NCBI GenBank assembly: GCA_036266975.1
Contig: DATAWZ010000001.1
Span: 1-10,193, forward strand
Direction: 5' to 3'
DNA length: 10,193 bases
Source: DATAWZ01 sp036266975
GTDB taxonomy: Bacteria > Actinomycetota > Thermoleophilia > Solirubrobacterales > Solirubrobacteraceae
Position numbers and translations under genes: made by a program. The notes beneath the pieces are model-generated. The model was given only the letters and a program-made list of their open reading frames with translations. It was not told the origin of the DNA and searched no databases. The stretch's first letter is position 1, and the number at the start of each line of letters is the position of its first letter. Below, piece by piece: positions 1 through 6,033 of this stretch.

Positions 1-1
1 C

Positions 2-116
2 AACGACCTCGGCGGCGAGTACTACGCCCGCCGCGACCCCGAACGCCAAACCCGGCGCCTGGTCGCCCAGCTCCAACGCCTCGGGCACACCGTCACGCTG
101 CAGCAGGCCGCGTAGT
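2..116 (+). CDS. C-terminal end of a probable transposase (5'-truncated by window edge)
   Basis: Frame 2 is open from the window edge to a TAG at 114-116 and encodes about 37 residues, beginning NDLGGEYYARRDPER and ending LGHTVTLQQAA. The Asp-Leu-Gly-x-x-Tyr-Tyr start, the Arg-rich helix (ERQTRRLVAQL) and the LGHxVTL ending resemble, from memory, the extreme C-termini of bacterial transposases; I cannot fix the IS family from so short a piece. The gene's main body and catalytic residues lie outside the window. It ends 20 bp before repeat copy 1, which raises the possibility of an IS end in 117-136, but I see no convincing terminal repeat there. The reading frame is GC-rich at third positions, so the segment looks coding. 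It could instead be the tail of an unrelated DNA-binding protein. Confidence 0.5.
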
Positions 117-136
117 GCTCGGACGTTATTTTCCCA

Positions 137-301
137 CTAGTGGCACCTCCCGTAAATCCGCTCCCGCTTCGCGGCTGCAAATCTTCGCCTGGCGGCGTCC
201 TCGGGAGCCGAAATGGCGCTGCTATTCCGGCTCCCTGCGTCCTGGCCATGCTCGATTTTCGCTCGCGAATCGACGACCGGATTTACCGGAGGCACCACTA
301 G
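137..301 (+). repeat. 165-bp dispersed inverted-terminus repeat, copy 1
   Basis: This complete copy runs from CTAG (137-140) to CTAG (298-301). The left end, CTAGTGGCACCTCC then CGTAAATCCG, is an imperfect inverted copy of the right end (CGGATTTACC then GGAGGCACCACTAG), with 21 of 24 positions matching. Inside is a strong hairpin at 203-235: an 8-bp stem GGGAGCCG/CGGCTCCC, an A-C mismatch, then a 6-bp stem closed by a GCT loop. This copy has AATGGC where copies 3 and 4 have AATAGC, which turns one A-U pair into G-U. The right end carries GGAGG reading outward, but no plus-strand gene follows. It lies between the transposase fragment and the terminator of the methyltransferase gene. Confidence 0.93.
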
Positions 302-311
302 ACGGTTGGTC

Positions 312-340
312 ATCTGAGCCACCTCCGGCGTGGCTCAGAT
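312..340 (-). terminator. Hairpin terminator downstream of the methyltransferase gene
   Basis: A perfect 11-bp inverted repeat (ATCTGAGCCAC / GTGGCTCAGAT) encloses a 7-base loop. It starts 9 bp beyond the stop codon of the minus-strand methyltransferase. No clear U-tract follows on either strand, as is common for terminators in high-GC actinobacteria. It could act in both directions and also block readthrough from the transposase/repeat side. Confidence 0.7.
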
Positions 341-349
341 CACACACTC

Positions 350-1180
350 TCACGTGCGCGCCGCCGTCGCCACGTGGTAGAGGCCCGAGCCGCGCTCGCG
401 CCGGCCGCGCCCGGGGAAGTAGCGCTCGCCCGCCTGGGCGGTCGAGAGGTCGCCGGTGAGCGTGAGCCCGTGGCCGGCGAGGGACTCCCCGACGCTCGCG
501 GGATCCAGGCCGAAGATCCACGGCTCCCCGCGCCGCGCGACGCCCTTCAGCCAGCGGGCGGCCTCCGGGAACGGGCACCGCTCGGGGTCCAGCGCCGCGC
601 GGTCGACGTAGGTGAAGATCAGCGTGCTCGCCGGAGCGGCGAGCACCCCGATCGCCGCGAGGGTCTGGGCGACCGCCGCGTCGGTCAGGTAGTTGGTGAC
701 GCCCTCCCACAGGAACACGCTGCGTCGCGCCGGGTCAAAGCCGGCCTGACGCAGCGCCTCGGTGAGGGCGTCGCGCTCGAAGTCGACCGGGACGTAGTCG
801 ACGCCGAGCGAGCCCGCGCGCTGGCGCTTGAACGCCTGCGTGTCGGGATGGTCGACCTCGAAGGCTCGCCGGCCGGCGAGCGCGCCCAGGCGCTGCGCGC
901 GCCCGTCCAAGCCGGCGCCGAGGATCACGACCTGCTCGGCGCCCGGAGCGAGGTCGGCGAGCAGGTCGTCGATCAGCCGGGTCCGGGCCACGGCCGAGGC
1001 GCGCGGGCCCGGGCCCGCCACGCGGTCGTAGAGGCGCTCGACCGCGACGCGCACGGGCGCGACGCGCGCCGCGGTGAGCACCGCGCGCCACCGGGGGGAG
1101 ACGAACCGGCGGCAGAGCGGATCCTCGAACAGGCGGCTGGCGGGCGGGCGGCAGGACTCCAGGCCGCGTTGGACGGCCAT
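350..1180 (-). CDS. Class I SAM-dependent methyltransferase, TIGR00027 / leucine carboxyl methyltransferase-like (PF04072) family
   Basis: The 276-residue product is predicted to transfer a methyl group from S-adenosylmethionine to an unidentified acceptor in the cytoplasm. Family hallmarks are RLFEDPLCRRF near residue 17, the SAM-binding motif VVILGAGLDGRAQRL at about 84-98, an acidic strand end EVDHPDTQAFKRQR (about 108-121), and FLWEGVTNYLTDAAV at about 156-170, equivalent to the usual xxxEGxxxYL segment. Actinobacteria carry many paralogues, often near secondary-metabolism or lipid genes, but substrates are rarely known. I use the ATG at 1180 because no ATG, GTG or TTG lies upstream in frame before the TetR gene. 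However, the four codons at 1198-1187 read SRTA, a motif usually present at the N-terminus of this family, so the protein may be N-terminally shortened or use a non-standard start. A -10-like TATACT at 1205-1200 overlaps the shared operator, so control by the divergent TetR protein is likely. Confidence 0.88.
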   Translation of the reverse strand: MAVQRGLESCRPPASRLFEDPLCRRFVSPRWRAVLTAARVAPVRVAVERLYDRVAGPGPRASAVARTRLIDDLLADLAPGAEQVVILGAGLDGRAQRLGALAGRRAFEVDHPDTQAFKRQRAGSLGVDYVPVDFERDALTEALRQAGFDPARRSVFLWEGVTNYLTDAAVAQTLAAIGVLAAPASTLIFTYVDRAALDPERCPFPEAARWLKGVARRGEPWIFGLDPASVGESLAGHGLTLTGDLSTAQAGERYFPGRGRRERGSGLYHVATAART

Positions 1181-1199
1181 CAGCTGGGCGGTACGGGAG

Positions 1200-1205
1200 A
1201 GTATA
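1200..1205 (-). promoter_or_regulatory. Candidate -10 box for the methyltransferase gene
   Basis: The minus strand reads TATACT here, five of six matches to TATAAT. A transcript would begin near 1193, giving a leader of about 13 nt before the ATG at 1180. The box overlaps the left end of the 26-bp palindrome, so a bound repressor would cover it. No convincing -35 was found. Confidence 0.45.
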
Positions 1206-1227
1206 CATCGTAAACATACGCCGTATA
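1202..1227. promoter_or_regulatory. 26-bp interrupted palindrome, probable TetR operator
   Basis: The sequence has the form TATAC-N2-CGTA-N4-TACG-N2-GTATA, with both arm pairs matching perfectly. Its right half also contains the smaller perfect palindrome ATACGCCGTAT. It fills most of the space between the divergent methyltransferase and TetR genes and ends 3 bp before the TetR ATG. TetR-family regulators usually bind such palindromes next to their own gene, so autoregulation and repression of the methyltransferase is the simple reading. Binding is inferred, not shown. Confidence 0.7.
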
Positions 1228-1230
1228 GTA

Positions 1231-1785
1231 ATGTCGGAGACGGTGCCGCGTCAACCGCAGATCTCGCGCGAGCAGGTCCTCGACGCCACGCTCGCGCTCG
1301 CCGGGGAAGGCGGCTTGTCGGCGGTGTCGATGCGCGCCGTCGCCTCACGCCTGCAGGTCACCCCGATGGCCCTCTACCACCACGTGCGCGACAAGCAGGA
1401 CCTGCTCGACGGCCTGGTCGAGCGGCTGCTCGGCGAGCTGCCGATCCCCGGCGCGGAGCTGCCCTGGCCGGAACGGCTGAGCCTGCTGGCCGCGAGCCTG
1501 CGCGAGAGCGCCCGCCGGCACCCGGACGCCTTCCTGATGCTCCTGCGCCGGCCGGCGAACACGCCCGCGGCGCGCCGCGCGCGCGAGGCCCTCTACGCGG
1601 CACTGCGCGACGCGGGCGCGTCCGAGGAGCAGATCCCGCGGCTCGAGCGGCTGCTGAGCACGTTCATGATCGGCTTCGCCGCCTCCGAGGGGGCCGGGCG
1701 CTTCGGCGCGCTCGACCGCGAGACCCTCGACGGCGACCTGGAGTGGGTGCAGGCCCAGATCCGCGCGGGGGCCGCGCGCGCCTGA
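1231..1785 (+). CDS. TetR/AcrR-family transcriptional regulator
   Basis: The 184-residue protein has the standard TetR plan. The N-terminal DNA-binding domain spans about residues 11-58, with the helix-turn-helix around 31-52 (SMRAVASRLQVTPMALYHHV), including the ALYHHV-x-x-KxxL recognition-helix signature. The remaining helical part (about 60-184) would bind a ligand and dimerise; no family-specific ligand residues can be named. The ATG at 1231 directly abuts the operator palindrome and there is no Shine-Dalgarno sequence, so the mRNA is leaderless or nearly so. Its divergent position suggests it represses the methyltransferase and itself, perhaps in response to that enzyme's substrate or product. 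Length is typical of the family and no damage is seen. Confidence 0.92.
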   Translation: MSETVPRQPQISREQVLDATLALAGEGGLSAVSMRAVASRLQVTPMALYHHVRDKQDLLDGLVERLLGELPIPGAELPWPERLSLLAASLRESARRHPDAFLMLLRRPANTPAARRAREALYAALRDAGASEEQIPRLERLLSTFMIGFAASEGAGRFGALDRETLDGDLEWVQAQIRAGAARA

Positions 1786-1808
1786 ACCTCCGCGCCCGCC
1801 GCGGCGCC

Positions 1809-1829
1809 GTGCTCGACCGCCTCGAGCAC
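1809..1829. terminator. Hairpin between convergent genes (first of two)
   Basis: A perfect 8-bp inverted repeat (GTGCTCGA / TCGAGCAC) encloses a CCGCC loop. It lies 23 bp after the TetR stop codon, where the TetR gene converges on the STAS/PP2C operon. There is no U-tract. Together with the next hairpin it probably ends transcription from one or both sides. Confidence 0.5.
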
Positions 1830-1835
1830 GCGATC

Positions 1836-1859
1836 GGCGCTGCGCGCTCGCGCAGCGCC
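1836..1859. terminator. Hairpin between convergent genes (second of two)
   Basis: A perfect 10-bp GC-only-but-one stem (GGCGCTGCGC / GCGCAGCGCC) encloses a GCTC tetraloop and is followed on the plus strand by CCCCTTGCCC. It is the strongest hairpin in the 152-bp convergent gap. It probably acts as a bidirectional terminator for the TetR gene and the minus-strand STAS gene. The rest of the gap (1860-1937) shows nothing I can name. Confidence 0.55.
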
Positions 1860-1937
1860 CCCCTTGCCCGTGAAGGTCGCACGCCCCTACCGGGATCGGC
1901 CCACGTCCGCGCGCCCCCGTTCGCCAGACCGAGCCGC

Positions 1938-2285
1938 TCAGCCGGACTGGTCCAGCGCCGCCTCGAGCGTCTCGATCGTCTCGACCTGGCCGGCGACACC
2001 GGCCAGGCGCAGCGCGTCGCTCGAGGGCGAGGCGGGCGGCACGACCAGGCGCAGCACCTGCCCGCGGACGCGCAGCCGCTCGCGCAGCTGGTAGAGCAGG
2101 CGGATGCCGGCGCTGTCCAGGTAGTCGACCGTGGTGAGGTCGACCACGAGGATGTGCGCCTCGTTGGGGGTCCCGACGCCGATCGCCGCGCCGATCCGCT
2201 CGGCGTTGGACAAGTCGATCTCCCCGCTCAGCGTGGCGACGACCGTCTGGCCGCGGTTGCTGAACTGAACCTCGGCGACCCTCAT
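1938..2285 (-). CDS. STAS-domain anti-sigma factor antagonist (RsbV/SpoIIAA-like)
   Basis: The 115-residue protein is a single STAS domain. The GEIDLSNAERI segment (about 21-31) and VVDLTTVDYLDSAGIRLL (about 47-64) are the family signatures. Ser58 in DSAG is the position phosphorylated in RsbV/SpoIIAA proteins. In that family the unphosphorylated antagonist binds the HATPase anti-sigma protein and releases a sigma factor; phosphorylation switches it off. Its ATG (2285) overlaps the TGA of the upstream GAF-PP2C-HATPase gene as ATGA, so the two are almost certainly translationally coupled. The partner encodes both a phosphatase and a kinase-like domain, so this STAS protein is its probable substrate. 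The C-terminal 20 residues (VETIETLEAALDQSG end) are ordinary for the family. Confidence 0.92.
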   Translation of the reverse strand: MRVAEVQFSNRGQTVVATLSGEIDLSNAERIGAAIGVGTPNEAHILVVDLTTVDYLDSAGIRLLYQLRERLRVRGQVLRLVVPPASPSSDALRLAGVAGQVETIETLEAALDQSG

Positions 2286-3937
2286 CGCGCGGCCCTGCGC
2301 ATGATCACGCTGGTCCCCTGCTCGCCGGCGTCGATCTGGACCGAGTCCATCACGGTGTCGATGATCGTCAGGCCGCGCCGGCGGTTGTGGCCGCGGGGGC
2401 TGCGCCAGCGCCCGTCGTCGCGAACGACGATCTCGAACCCGCCGTCGCGCTCGCGGGCGTGCAGCTCGAAGTGGGCGGGGCCCGGGGAGTAGGCGTGCTC
2501 GACCGCGTTGGTGCACGCCTCGCTGACCGCGAGGGTGATGTCGGCCACGTCGTGGTCGCCGGCGCCGTGGTCGCGCAGCCAGCGACGCAGCGTGCGCCGC
2601 ACCTCGGCGAGGACGTCCGGCTCGGCGGGCACGCGCAGCGAGAGCTCGTCGGGGACCGCGGTGAGCTGCAGGGCCACGATCGCCACGTCGTCGCGCCGGC
2701 CCTCGCCCGGGACGAGCGCCTCGACCGCCAGCTCGCAGGCGTGCTCGGCCGAGTCCGCCCCCGCGAGCAGGGCCCGCAGCCGCTCCATGCTCTGCGTGAG
2801 CGGGACCCCGGGGCGTTCGATCAGTCCGTCGGTGTAGAGCACGAGGATCTCGCCCGGCTCCAGCTCGATCGAGTGCTCTCGGCTGTGGACGTAGGCGAAC
2901 GCGCCCAGCGGGGCGTTGGGCGCCACCTCGAGCACCCGAGCCGCTCCGTTGCCGGCGACGATCGGCGGGAGATGTCCGGCGCTGGCCAGCCGCAGGACGC
3001 GCCGCTCGCGGTCGAGCACCGCGTAGGCGGCGGTGGCCATCGCGTCGTCGGGCATCGACTGCACGAAGCGGTCGACCAGCTCGAGCGCCTCCACCGGGCT
3101 GTGGCCCTCCATCGCATAGGCGTGCAGCGCCGTGCGCAGCTGCCCCATGAGCGCGGCGGCGCCGAGCCCGTGGCCGACGACGTCGCCGATCGCCACTCCG
3201 AGCGACCCCCGCGGCAGCTCGAACAGGTCGTACCAGTCGCCGCCGACCTCGTCGCTGGCCGGCAGGTAGCGGGCGGCGGAGGAGACCCCGAGCGCGCCGA
3301 TCAGCCGCTTGGGGAGCAGGCTGCGCTGCAGCAGCGTCGCCACCGCGTGCTCGCGCTGGAGCACCGAGAACAGGCGGGCGCGCTCGATCCCCGGCGCGGC
3401 GCGGGCCGCGGCGACCTGCAGGATCGCGAGGTCCTCGGGGCCGAACGTCCGCGGACGCAGCGAACCGATGTGCAGGACGCCGAGCACCTCGCCTTCGGCG
3501 ATCAGCGGGACCCCGAGCAGCGAGCGGATGCCCTTCTCCCGGAGGATCGGGTTCATGATGTCGGCGTGGTCGACGTCGGCGACGAAGATCGGCACCCGCT
3601 CGGCGGCGATCCGGCCCGCGAATCCCGTGCCGAGCGGCACGCGCACGCCCTGCTCGACCTCCTCCTCGATGCCCTTCGCCGCCCGCGCGATGAGCTCCTG
3701 GGAGCTCTCGTCGAGGAGCAGGATCGCGACCGTGTCGGCCTCGAGCACGTCGCGCACCCGGACGAGCAGCTCGTCGAGGAAGTCCTCGAGCCCGAGCTCG
3801 GACAGCGCGGGGTCGCTCAGGCGCGAGAGGTCGCGGATCTGCTCGGAGGGCGCGAGCTCCGACCCCGCCCAGGAGAGCACGACCTGTCCGGCGCCCGGTT
3901 CCAGCCGCCGTCCCTCCTGGTTGGTCTCGGACGCCAT
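2282..3937 (-). CDS. GAF - PP2C (SpoIIE/RsbU) phosphatase - HATPase (RsbW-like) fusion protein
   Basis: The 551-residue cytoplasmic signalling protein has three domains. A GAF sensor domain (about 45-190) includes VPLGTGFAGRIAAER and LGVPLIAEGEVLGVLHIGS. A SpoIIE-type PP2C phosphatase (about 205-425) shows its metal-binding motifs EVGGDWYD (230-237), GDVVGHG (251-257), YTDGLIE (368-374) and RRDDVAI (414-420). A C-terminal HATPase domain (about 430-551) has the N-box SEACTNAVEHAY (472-483, Asn477), the RDDGRW motif (506-511) and RGLTIID (521-527). It thus joins the opposing activities of partner switching, dephosphorylating STAS antagonists and phosphorylating them and/or binding sigma. The ATG at 3937 is chosen because the domain-free tail begins just upstream. 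AGGGAG lies 14 nt before it, inside a small GGGAG-CATT-CTCCC hairpin (3943-3956), so initiation may be weak or controlled. No transmembrane segment is seen. Confidence 0.92.
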   Translation of the reverse strand: MASETNQEGRRLEPGAGQVVLSWAGSELAPSEQIRDLSRLSDPALSELGLEDFLDELLVRVRDVLEADTVAILLLDESSQELIARAAKGIEEEVEQGVRVPLGTGFAGRIAAERVPIFVADVDHADIMNPILREKGIRSLLGVPLIAEGEVLGVLHIGSLRPRTFGPEDLAILQVAAARAAPGIERARLFSVLQREHAVATLLQRSLLPKRLIGALGVSSAARYLPASDEVGGDWYDLFELPRGSLGVAIGDVVGHGLGAAALMGQLRTALHAYAMEGHSPVEALELVDRFVQSMPDDAMATAAYAVLDRERRVLRLASAGHLPPIVAGNGAARVLEVAPNAPLGAFAYVHSREHSIELEPGEILVLYTDGLIERPGVPLTQSMERLRALLAGADSAEHACELAVEALVPGEGRRDDVAIVALQLTAVPDELSLRVPAEPDVLAEVRRTLRRWLRDHGAGDHDVADITLAVSEACTNAVEHAYSPGPAHFELHARERDGGFEIVVRDDGRWRSPRGHNRRRGLTIIDTVMDSVQIDAGEQGTSVIMRRAAR

Positions 3938-4265
3938 GCGACGGGAGCATTCTCCCTGCTGCGGAGGGATGAGAACGGCCACCGAGGCACTCAATACCCG
4001 GTCCAGGCACGGCACTCGCCCCGGCCATCTCGTCCGGACTGTCACATAGCTGACGTTTTGGCGCGGCGATCGCCGGTTGGGAGGTGCGCAGGCTGACCGA
4101 ATGTCGGTGACCGTCGGTCGGTGCCCCATAATCCCGCGTGGGCCAGACCCAGGGTCCTACGGACACTCTGGTCCAGAAGCACAGCGCCGCCTTGCCGCGG
4201 ACGCTTACGCCTCGGCGATGAATACCGGTCCGTCATGCGGGCCCACATGTGCCTGTCCTGTTCAG
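3938..4265. other. 328-bp divergent control region between the two signalling operons
   Basis: No gene is evident here. It holds GGGTAT on the minus strand (3999-3994), resembling the -10 of SigB-type promoters but without a clear GTTT -35 at the right distance. CATAAT on the plus strand (4127-4132) is a possible -10 for the STAS gene. There is a perfect 12-bp palindrome CGGCGATCGCCG (4064-4075) and two neighbouring inverted repeats, ACCGA-ATG-TCGGT (4096-4108) and GACCG-T-CGGTC (4109-4119), which share half-sites and could bind one regulator. GC content is visibly lower than in the flanking genes. The promoter calls are weak. Confidence 0.5.
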
Positions 4266-4661
4266 ATGAACGCCTCCCGTAAGACCCGCGGCCTGCTGTC
4301 GATCGAGACACGGACGGACCGCCAGCGCGCCGTGCTGCGTCTGGCCGGCGACGCGGACATGGCCAGCGCTTCGCTGCTGCGCGAGGAGGTCGAGCGCCTC
4401 CAGCGCGCCGGCGCGGCGCACGTGATCATCGACCTGCGCGAGCTGCGCTTCATCGACTCGGCGGGGATCCACGTGCTCGTGGCCGGCCACCGTCCGTGCG
4501 CGGGCGCGCGCCTGTCGATCGTCCTCGGCCGGCCCGCCGTCCGGCGCGCCCTGGAGCTGTGCGGGGTGCTCGAACACATCGAGGTGCTCGATCCGGCCGC
4601 GCTGGCGGCGCTGGCCGACGACGACACCGACAGCGATCCGCGCCCCGAGCCGGTCGGCTGA
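4266..4661 (+). CDS. Second STAS-domain anti-sigma factor antagonist-like protein
   Basis: The 131-residue protein is a STAS domain with a short acidic tail (LADDDTDSD). Signatures are AVLRLAGDADMASASLL (about 22-38), VIIDLRELRFIDSAGIHVL (about 53-71) and AVRRALELCGVLEHIEVLD near 100. Ser65 in DSAG matches the phosphorylatable serine of RsbV-type antagonists. It has diverged strongly from the STAS protein at 1938-2285 and is transcribed away from the PP2C gene, so it is either a second input to the same switch or an antagonist for another one. An ATG 47 bp upstream (4219) is in frame, but that stretch uses many A/T-ending codons unlike the gene, so I prefer 4266. No Shine-Dalgarno sequence is visible at either. 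The HD-domain gene follows after 21 bp. Confidence 0.88.
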   Translation: MNASRKTRGLLSIETRTDRQRAVLRLAGDADMASASLLREEVERLQRAGAAHVIIDLRELRFIDSAGIHVLVAGHRPCAGARLSIVLGRPAVRRALELCGVLEHIEVLDPAALAALADDDTDSDPRPEPVG

Positions 4662-4670
4662 GGGGGCCGC

Positions 4671-4676
4671 TACGCT
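4671..4676 (+). promoter_or_regulatory. Candidate -10 box for a leaderless HD-domain transcript
   Basis: TACGCT fits the actinobacterial TANNNT -10 pattern and lies exactly 6 bases before the ATG at 4683, the spacing expected when transcription begins at or next to the start codon. No Shine-Dalgarno sequence sits at normal spacing (GAGGGGG ends 16 nt away). No -35 was recognised. Confidence 0.4.
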
Positions 4677-4682
4677 GCGCCG

Positions 4683-5459
4683 ATGAGCGGCGAGCCCGAC
4701 CTCGAGCAGCTGCGGGCGGCGGCCCACGAGGTGCGCGAGCTCTCCGGTCGCGGCACGCTGGCCGAGTTCCTGGCCGCCGACGAGCTGCCGGCGCGGGTGC
4801 CCCCCGCCGTCGTGCGCGAGCTCGCCGACGTCTGGCTGCGCCACCAGGACGAGCTCAGCGCGCAGGCCGCCGACGCCCTGTACCTGCTCGTGCGCCACCC
4901 ACGCGAGCCCGCGCTCGGACCCCGCTTCGCCGCCGCGCTCGCGTTCGCCGCGCAGGCCCACGCCGAGCAGGTGCGCAAGGGCAGCGGGCTTCCCTACCTC
5001 GGGCACCTGCTGGGGGTGTGCGCGCTGGTCATCGGCGACGGCGGCGGCGAGGACGAGGCGATCGCGGCGCTGCTGCACGATGCGGTGGAGGACCAGGGGG
5101 GCGAGGAGATGCTCGAACGGATCCGCGAGCGCTTCGGGGCTGATGTCGCGCGCATCGTGCTCGGCTGCAGCGACACGCTCCAGACCCCCAAGCCGCCCTG
5201 GCGGGAGCGCAAGGAGGCCTACCTCGCCCACCTGCAGGACGCCGACGGAAGCATCCTGCGGGTCTCGCTGGCCGACAAGCTCGACAACGCGCGCTCGATC
5301 GCACGCGACCTGGGGGTGTACGGCGAGACCGTCTGGCGGCGCTTCGGCGCCCCGCGCGAGGAGCAGCTCTGGTACTACCGGGCGCTGTCGGCGCTGTTCC
5401 TGGTCCGTACCCCCGGCCCGCTCGCCGACGAGCTGGCCGTCGCGGTCGCCGCGCTGTAG
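4683..5459 (+). CDS. HD-domain phosphohydrolase resembling the ppGpp hydrolase (RSH/MESH1) domain
   Basis: The 258-residue protein carries an HD_4-type metal-dependent phosphohydrolase domain from about residue 80 to 215. The order of residues matches the hydrolase half of RelA/SpoT proteins: ALAFAAQAHAEQVRKGSGLPYLGH (about 85-108, His93 and the QVRKG-PY-H pattern), ALLHDAVED (129-137, the HD pair His132-Asp133 plus Glu136-Asp137) and SLADKLDNARS (195-205, Asp198), equivalent to KLADRLHNMRT. No synthetase or TGS/ACT domains follow, so if the substrate is ppGpp it would be a hydrolase-only alarmone enzyme. The first 75 residues are helical and not recognised. A place beside a stress partner-switching module would suit such a role, but the substrate is inferred. 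It converges on the YceI gene with only 6 bp between stop codons. Confidence 0.82.
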   Translation: MSGEPDLEQLRAAAHEVRELSGRGTLAEFLAADELPARVPPAVVRELADVWLRHQDELSAQAADALYLLVRHPREPALGPRFAAALAFAAQAHAEQVRKGSGLPYLGHLLGVCALVIGDGGGEDEAIAALLHDAVEDQGGEEMLERIRERFGADVARIVLGCSDTLQTPKPPWRERKEAYLAHLQDADGSILRVSLADKLDNARSIARDLGVYGETVWRRFGAPREEQLWYYRALSALFLVRTPGPLADELAVAVAAL

Positions 5460-5465
5460 CGCTCC

Positions 5466-6011
5466 TCAGGCGGTCGGCAGCTGTACGTCGACCGCGATCT
5501 CGACGGCGTCACTCACCTTCAGCGCGCCCATCAGCGCGCGGAACGGCTTGATGCCGAACCCGCTCTGGGTGAGTGGCACCGTGGCCGTCGCGCGGCCGTC
5601 GTCGCCCACCCGCACGGGGAAGTCCGCCGGCCGCGTGGTGCCGACGAGCGTCAGCTCCCCGGACAGCGTGACCGCGTCGCCGTCGTCGGCTTTCACCGCG
5701 CTCGAGGCGAACGAGATCGGCTGGCGCCGCAGCACCTTCTCGTCGATGTTGCGGCGGATGTCGGCGCGGTCCTTGTCGCTCAGCGGCTTGACGCCGTGCA
5801 GCCCTTCCTTGACCTGCAGCGAGGTCGAGTCGGCCTGCAGGCTGACCGCGTTGATCGTGCCGTCCGCGTCGACGCTCACCGTCCCCGACCAGCTCTCGAC
5901 CTGGATGATCAGGTCGTGCCCGACCCTCTGGGCCACGCCCTCGCGGAAGGTGTGGACCCGCAGCGTTCCCTGCGCGGCGTCGATCCGGTGCTCACCGGCG
6001 GCCAGCGACAT
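5466..6011 (-). CDS. YceI-family lipid-binding-like beta-barrel protein
   Basis: The 181-residue protein fits the YceI family, small beta-barrels that bind isoprenoid-type lipids in characterised members. Seen are the GEHRIDAAQGTLRVHTFREG opening, the strand pattern VSVDADGTINAVSLQADSTSLQV, a DKDRADIRRNIDEKVL helix (about 79-94), the common PISFASSAV strand, the GELTLVGTTRPADFPV segment and the GFGIKPFRALMGALKVSDAVEIAVDVQL ending. There is no signal peptide, so the product is probably cytoplasmic, as in many actinobacterial members. It lies downstream of the carboxypeptidase gene on the same strand, and repeat copy 2 now separates them. The start ATG (6011) is 22 nt beyond the repeat and no Shine-Dalgarno sequence is visible; the repeat's own GGAGG is too distant to serve it. 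No in-frame ATG, GTG or TTG lies nearby upstream. Confidence 0.88.
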   Translation of the reverse strand: MSLAAGEHRIDAAQGTLRVHTFREGVAQRVGHDLIIQVESWSGTVSVDADGTINAVSLQADSTSLQVKEGLHGVKPLSDKDRADIRRNIDEKVLRRQPISFASSAVKADDGDAVTLSGELTLVGTTRPADFPVRVGDDGRATATVPLTQSGFGIKPFRALMGALKVSDAVEIAVDVQLPTA

Positions 6012-6033
6012 CGACGCGCAGGATAGCTCAGCC

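Noticed and set aside
131..141. CCA before the left CTAG of copy 1 as a scar of an excised, adjacent second copy
   Set aside because: Only three bases beyond CTAG match the repeat's right end (CCACTAG), which is easily chance. Further upstream the sequence (TTATTTTC) does not match GGAGGCA.
374..1213. Plus-strand open frame opposite the methyltransferase
   Set aside because: It is an antisense shadow. The minus strand encodes all family motifs of the methyltransferase.
2387..4096. Long plus-strand open frame (569 codons) opposite the GAF-PP2C-HATPase gene
   Set aside because: It is an antisense shadow of a GC-rich gene whose minus-strand product has complete domain motifs. The plus product is low-complexity, rich in Arg, Asp, Val and His, and has no recognisable domain.
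5460..5465. Terminator between the convergent HD and YceI genes
   Set aside because: Only 6 bp separate the two stop codons and I see no hairpin placed to act there.
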